A DNA stretch of 64,000 nt, from positions 310,001 through 374,000 of the forward strand of contig NZ_JBMVQZ010000003.1 in assembly GCF_049537155.1 (NCBI RefSeq), read 5' to 3'. Positions 61,677 through 64,000 of this stretch are shown here, one piece after another (the first letter of the stretch is position 1; each line of letters starts with the position of its first letter). The notes beneath the pieces are model-generated. The model worked only from the letters and a program-made list of their open reading frames with translations. It was not told the DNA's origin and made no database searches. This stretch comes from Limisphaera sp049537155. GTDB lineage: Bacteria > Verrucomicrobiota > Verrucomicrobiia > Limisphaerales > Limisphaeraceae. The position numbers and the translations under genes were made by a program.

Positions 61677-63985
61677 ATGAAACACCGCTCTCGAAACCGG
61701 TTCGCCGTGGTCTGCGATTACGTGTCCCGCCAGTGCGGGATCGCCACCTTTTCCCACGACGTCTACTAGACCCTCACCGCACCGGAGATGGGTGCGGAAT
61801 GCATCATGGTGGCCGTCAACGACCGGCCCGAGGGTTGCGAGTACCCGCCCGAGGTCCGGTTCGAAATCGCCGAGCGCGACATCAAATTCCTACCGTCGCG
61901 CCGCCGATTTCCTCAATTTCAGCGACGCCGAAGTGGTGTGTGCCCAACACGGGTTCGGCATCTACGGCGGGCCCGCCGGCAGTCACATCCTCGCCCTGCT
62001 CCGGCCCCTGCGCGTGCCCGCCGTGGTCCATCTTCACACCATTCTCGAGCAACCCCATCCCGACCGGCGGCGCGTGATGGACGAGAGGGTCCGTCTGGCG
62101 GCCCGGTTCATCGTCATGACCGAGCGCGGTCGGCGCATGCTCCGGGAAATCTACCACGTCGAACCGGACCGCATTGACCTCATCCCGCACGGGATCCCCG
62201 ACATGCCGTTTGTGGACCCGAGCTTTTACAAGGACCAGTTCGGCGTGGAAGGAAAGAAGGTCCTGCTGACCTTCGGCCTGCTCTCACCGGGCAAGGGCAT
62301 CGAATACGTCCTGCAGGCCCTGCCGGAGGTCATCAAGGTCGAGCCCAACCTGGTCTACATCATCCTCGGCGCCACCCATCCCAATCTGATCCGCGAACAG
62401 GGCGAGACCTACCGGCTCCGGCTGGAACGCATGGTGGCCGAACTCGGCCTCAAGAAACACGTGATCTTTTACGACCGCTTCGTCGAGCTGGAGGAACTCA
62501 AGGAGTTCCTTGGCGCCGCCGACATCTCCATCACCCCCTACCTCAACAAGGCCCAGATCACCTCCGGCACCCTTGCCCAAGCCTTCGGTTGCGGCAAGGC
62601 GGTCATTCCACCCCCTACTGGCACGCCGAGGAACTGCTGGCGGACGGTCGCGGTGTGCTGGTGCCCTTCAGAGATTCCGCGGCCATCGCCCGCGCTCTGA
62701 TCAATCTGCTGACCGACCCCGTCAAACGCGACAACATGCGCAAACAGGCCTACCTGCTCGGCCGGCAGATGGTCTGGAGCCAACTGACCCACGCGTTCCT
62801 CGAATCCTTTCGCAAGGCCCGCGAGGTTCCGCTGCGCCAGGCCCGCAGCCGCCTGGCCCTCGACACGCAGGAGCAACAACCACGTGAACTGCCGCTGCTG
62901 CGGCTCGACCACCTCCGCACCCTCACCGACAACACGGGCATCCTCCAGCACGCCGTTTTTTCCGTCCCCAACCGCAAGGAGGGCTACTGCACCGACGACA
63001 ACGCGCGGGCCCTGCTGCTGACGGTCCTGCTGGAACAAACCGGCGACGACACGCCCGAGGTCCGTCTGCTGGCTTCCCGGTACGCCGCGTTCCTCAACGA
63101 TGCGTTCATACCGGCCACCGGACGATTCCACAACTTCATAGCTTCGATCGCCAATGGCTGGACAACCCCGGGTCCGAAGACTGCCTGGGGCGGGCCCTCT
63201 GGGCCCTGGGTGCCTGTGGCGGCCGCTCCCAGCGCCCGGATCTCCAACAATGGGCCGTCCGGCTCTTCGAAGCCGCACTGCCGGCCATCCGCGACACCGG
63301 GCCCCACCTCCGGCCCGCGGCGTTCGCGCTTGTCGGCATCCATGAATACTTCCGGCGTCTCAGCGGCGACCGCCTCGTCAATCAGATCCGGGAGGAACTC
63401 ACCGAACGACTCCTGAAGGTCTGGCACCCACACGCCAGCGATGACTGGCTCTGGTTCGAAGACCGGCTCGCCTACGCCAACGCGCGCCTCCCCCATGCCC
63501 TCATCCCGGGCGGCCGATGGACCGGCAATCAGGAGGTCTTGGAGATCGGACTGCGCAGCCTCCGTTGGGTCATGCAGATACAGACCGCCGAAGCCGGACA
63601 TTTCCGGCCCATCGGCAACAACGGTTTCCACCGCCGATATGGCGAGCGCGCCCAGTATGACCAGCAACCCCTCGAGGCCTACACCGCCGTTTCCGCCTGT
63701 CTGGAGGCGTTCTTTGCCAGCCGCGACGAGTTCCGGCTCAACGAGGCGCACCGCGCCTTCGACTGGTTCCCCGGCCGCAACGACGTGGGGCAGCCCCTCT
63801 ATGACCCCGGTACCGGCGGCTGCTTCGACGGGCTTCAGATCGACCCCGTCAACCGCAATCAGGGAGCCGAGTCCACGCTCTCGTTCCTCCTGGCCTTTCA
63901 AGAAATGCGGCTCGTCAGCAGCACGCTCGGAACCTTTGATCAACCGGTCGAAACGCCGGCTCCCGTGCAGGCAGCAAGCGTATGA
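61677..63985 (+). pseudogene. GT4-type glycosyltransferase gene with one stop and three frameshifts
   Basis: Reads as one glycosyltransferase of about 765 residues if four lesions are repaired. (1) In-frame TAG at 61767-61769 after ATFSHDVY; CAG is likely ancestral. (2) An extra C at about 61890, before YRRAADFLNF. (3) A lost T near 62611, between GKAVI and STPYWHAEELL. (4) A lost G near 63142, restoring FHNFMSFDRQWLD. The parts carry the GT4 elements: GIATF, then RPLRVPAVVHLHTIL, TFGLLSPGKGIEYVLQAL, the E-x7-E-like GAADISITPYLNKAQITSGT, a linker, and a C-terminal mannan/glycan-type helical domain (CTDDNARALLL, LPHALIPGGRWTG, PVNRNQGAESTLSFLLAFQE). No single frame spans it. It ends by overlapping an ATG at 63982. 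Confidence 0.85.
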
Positions 63986-64000
63986 CGCCCACCAACCCCA
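63982..64000 (+). CDS. start of a further gene, cut by the window end
   Basis: ATG at 63982 overlaps the TGA of the broken glycosyltransferase (ATGA), the usual layout for a coupled downstream gene. Only six codons are visible (MTPTNP), so the product cannot be named. In relatives this position often holds a GH130 or similar glycan gene; that is inference only. Confidence 0.35.

Overview
The window is GC-rich bacterial chromosome with dense, mostly housekeeping gene content. Secreted DUF1080-type proteins, a DUF4091/Ig/LamG surface enzyme, a Gld-type ABC cluster ending in an AsmA-like protein and a PHP-DUF1080 fusion together suggest Verrucomicrobiota (Limisphaera/Pedosphaera-like). That placement is inference from gene content, because no rRNA or other marker was searched. 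I saw no tRNA, rRNA, CRISPR array, insertion sequence or prophage.

Layout. 0-5 kb: glnS, maf, a secreted sensor-like protein, hemB. 5-9 kb: tail-anchored FHA protein, cobalamin adenosyltransferase, a small cytochrome c, an AMMECR1 protein. 9-18.5 kb: a minus-strand cluster of HtrA-like protease, ABC ATPase, ABC permease, GldG-like, DUF4340 and AsmA-like proteins, all envelope functions. 19-24 kb: DUF2851, infC, O-antigen ligase, CvpA-like. 24-30 kb: the translation/transcription operon nusA-infB-rbfA-nrnA, preceded by a leader with a terminator-like hairpin. 30-40 kb: small exported protein, DUF4091 enzyme, SMR pump, nadA, rnhB, yraN, a hypothetical, FKBP isomerase. 40-49 kb: PocR/AraC regulator divergent from a nitroreductase, dienelactone hydrolase, a histidine kinase / response regulator / hybrid kinase cluster, DUF554, HAD phosphatase.

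49.4-55.3 kb is the most accessory-looking part: an exported hypothetical, a small exported protein with ten cysteines, a MauE/DoxX-like redox membrane protein, and a very large GT2-polytopic glycosyltransferase fusion. The cysteine-rich protein beside a MauE-like protein suggests a dedicated disulfide-maturation pair. 55.7-61.3 kb returns to core genes (clpP-clpX, era, pheA). The last 4 kb is decaying: a DUF1080-PHP gene has one frameshift, a GH130 phosphorylase survives only as a C-terminal stub, and a glycosyltransferase carries one stop and three frameshifts.

A thread through the window is promoter layout. Many starts lacking a Shine-Dalgarno sequence have TTGNNN, a 17-base spacer, a TANNNT-like -10, and then only six or seven bases before ATG. 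This predicts leaderless mRNAs for hemB, nadA, era, the DUF4091 gene, the PocR regulator and others. Two further genes carry -24/-12 (sigma-54-like) motifs instead. Domain and motif assignments come from reading the translations; no database search was run.
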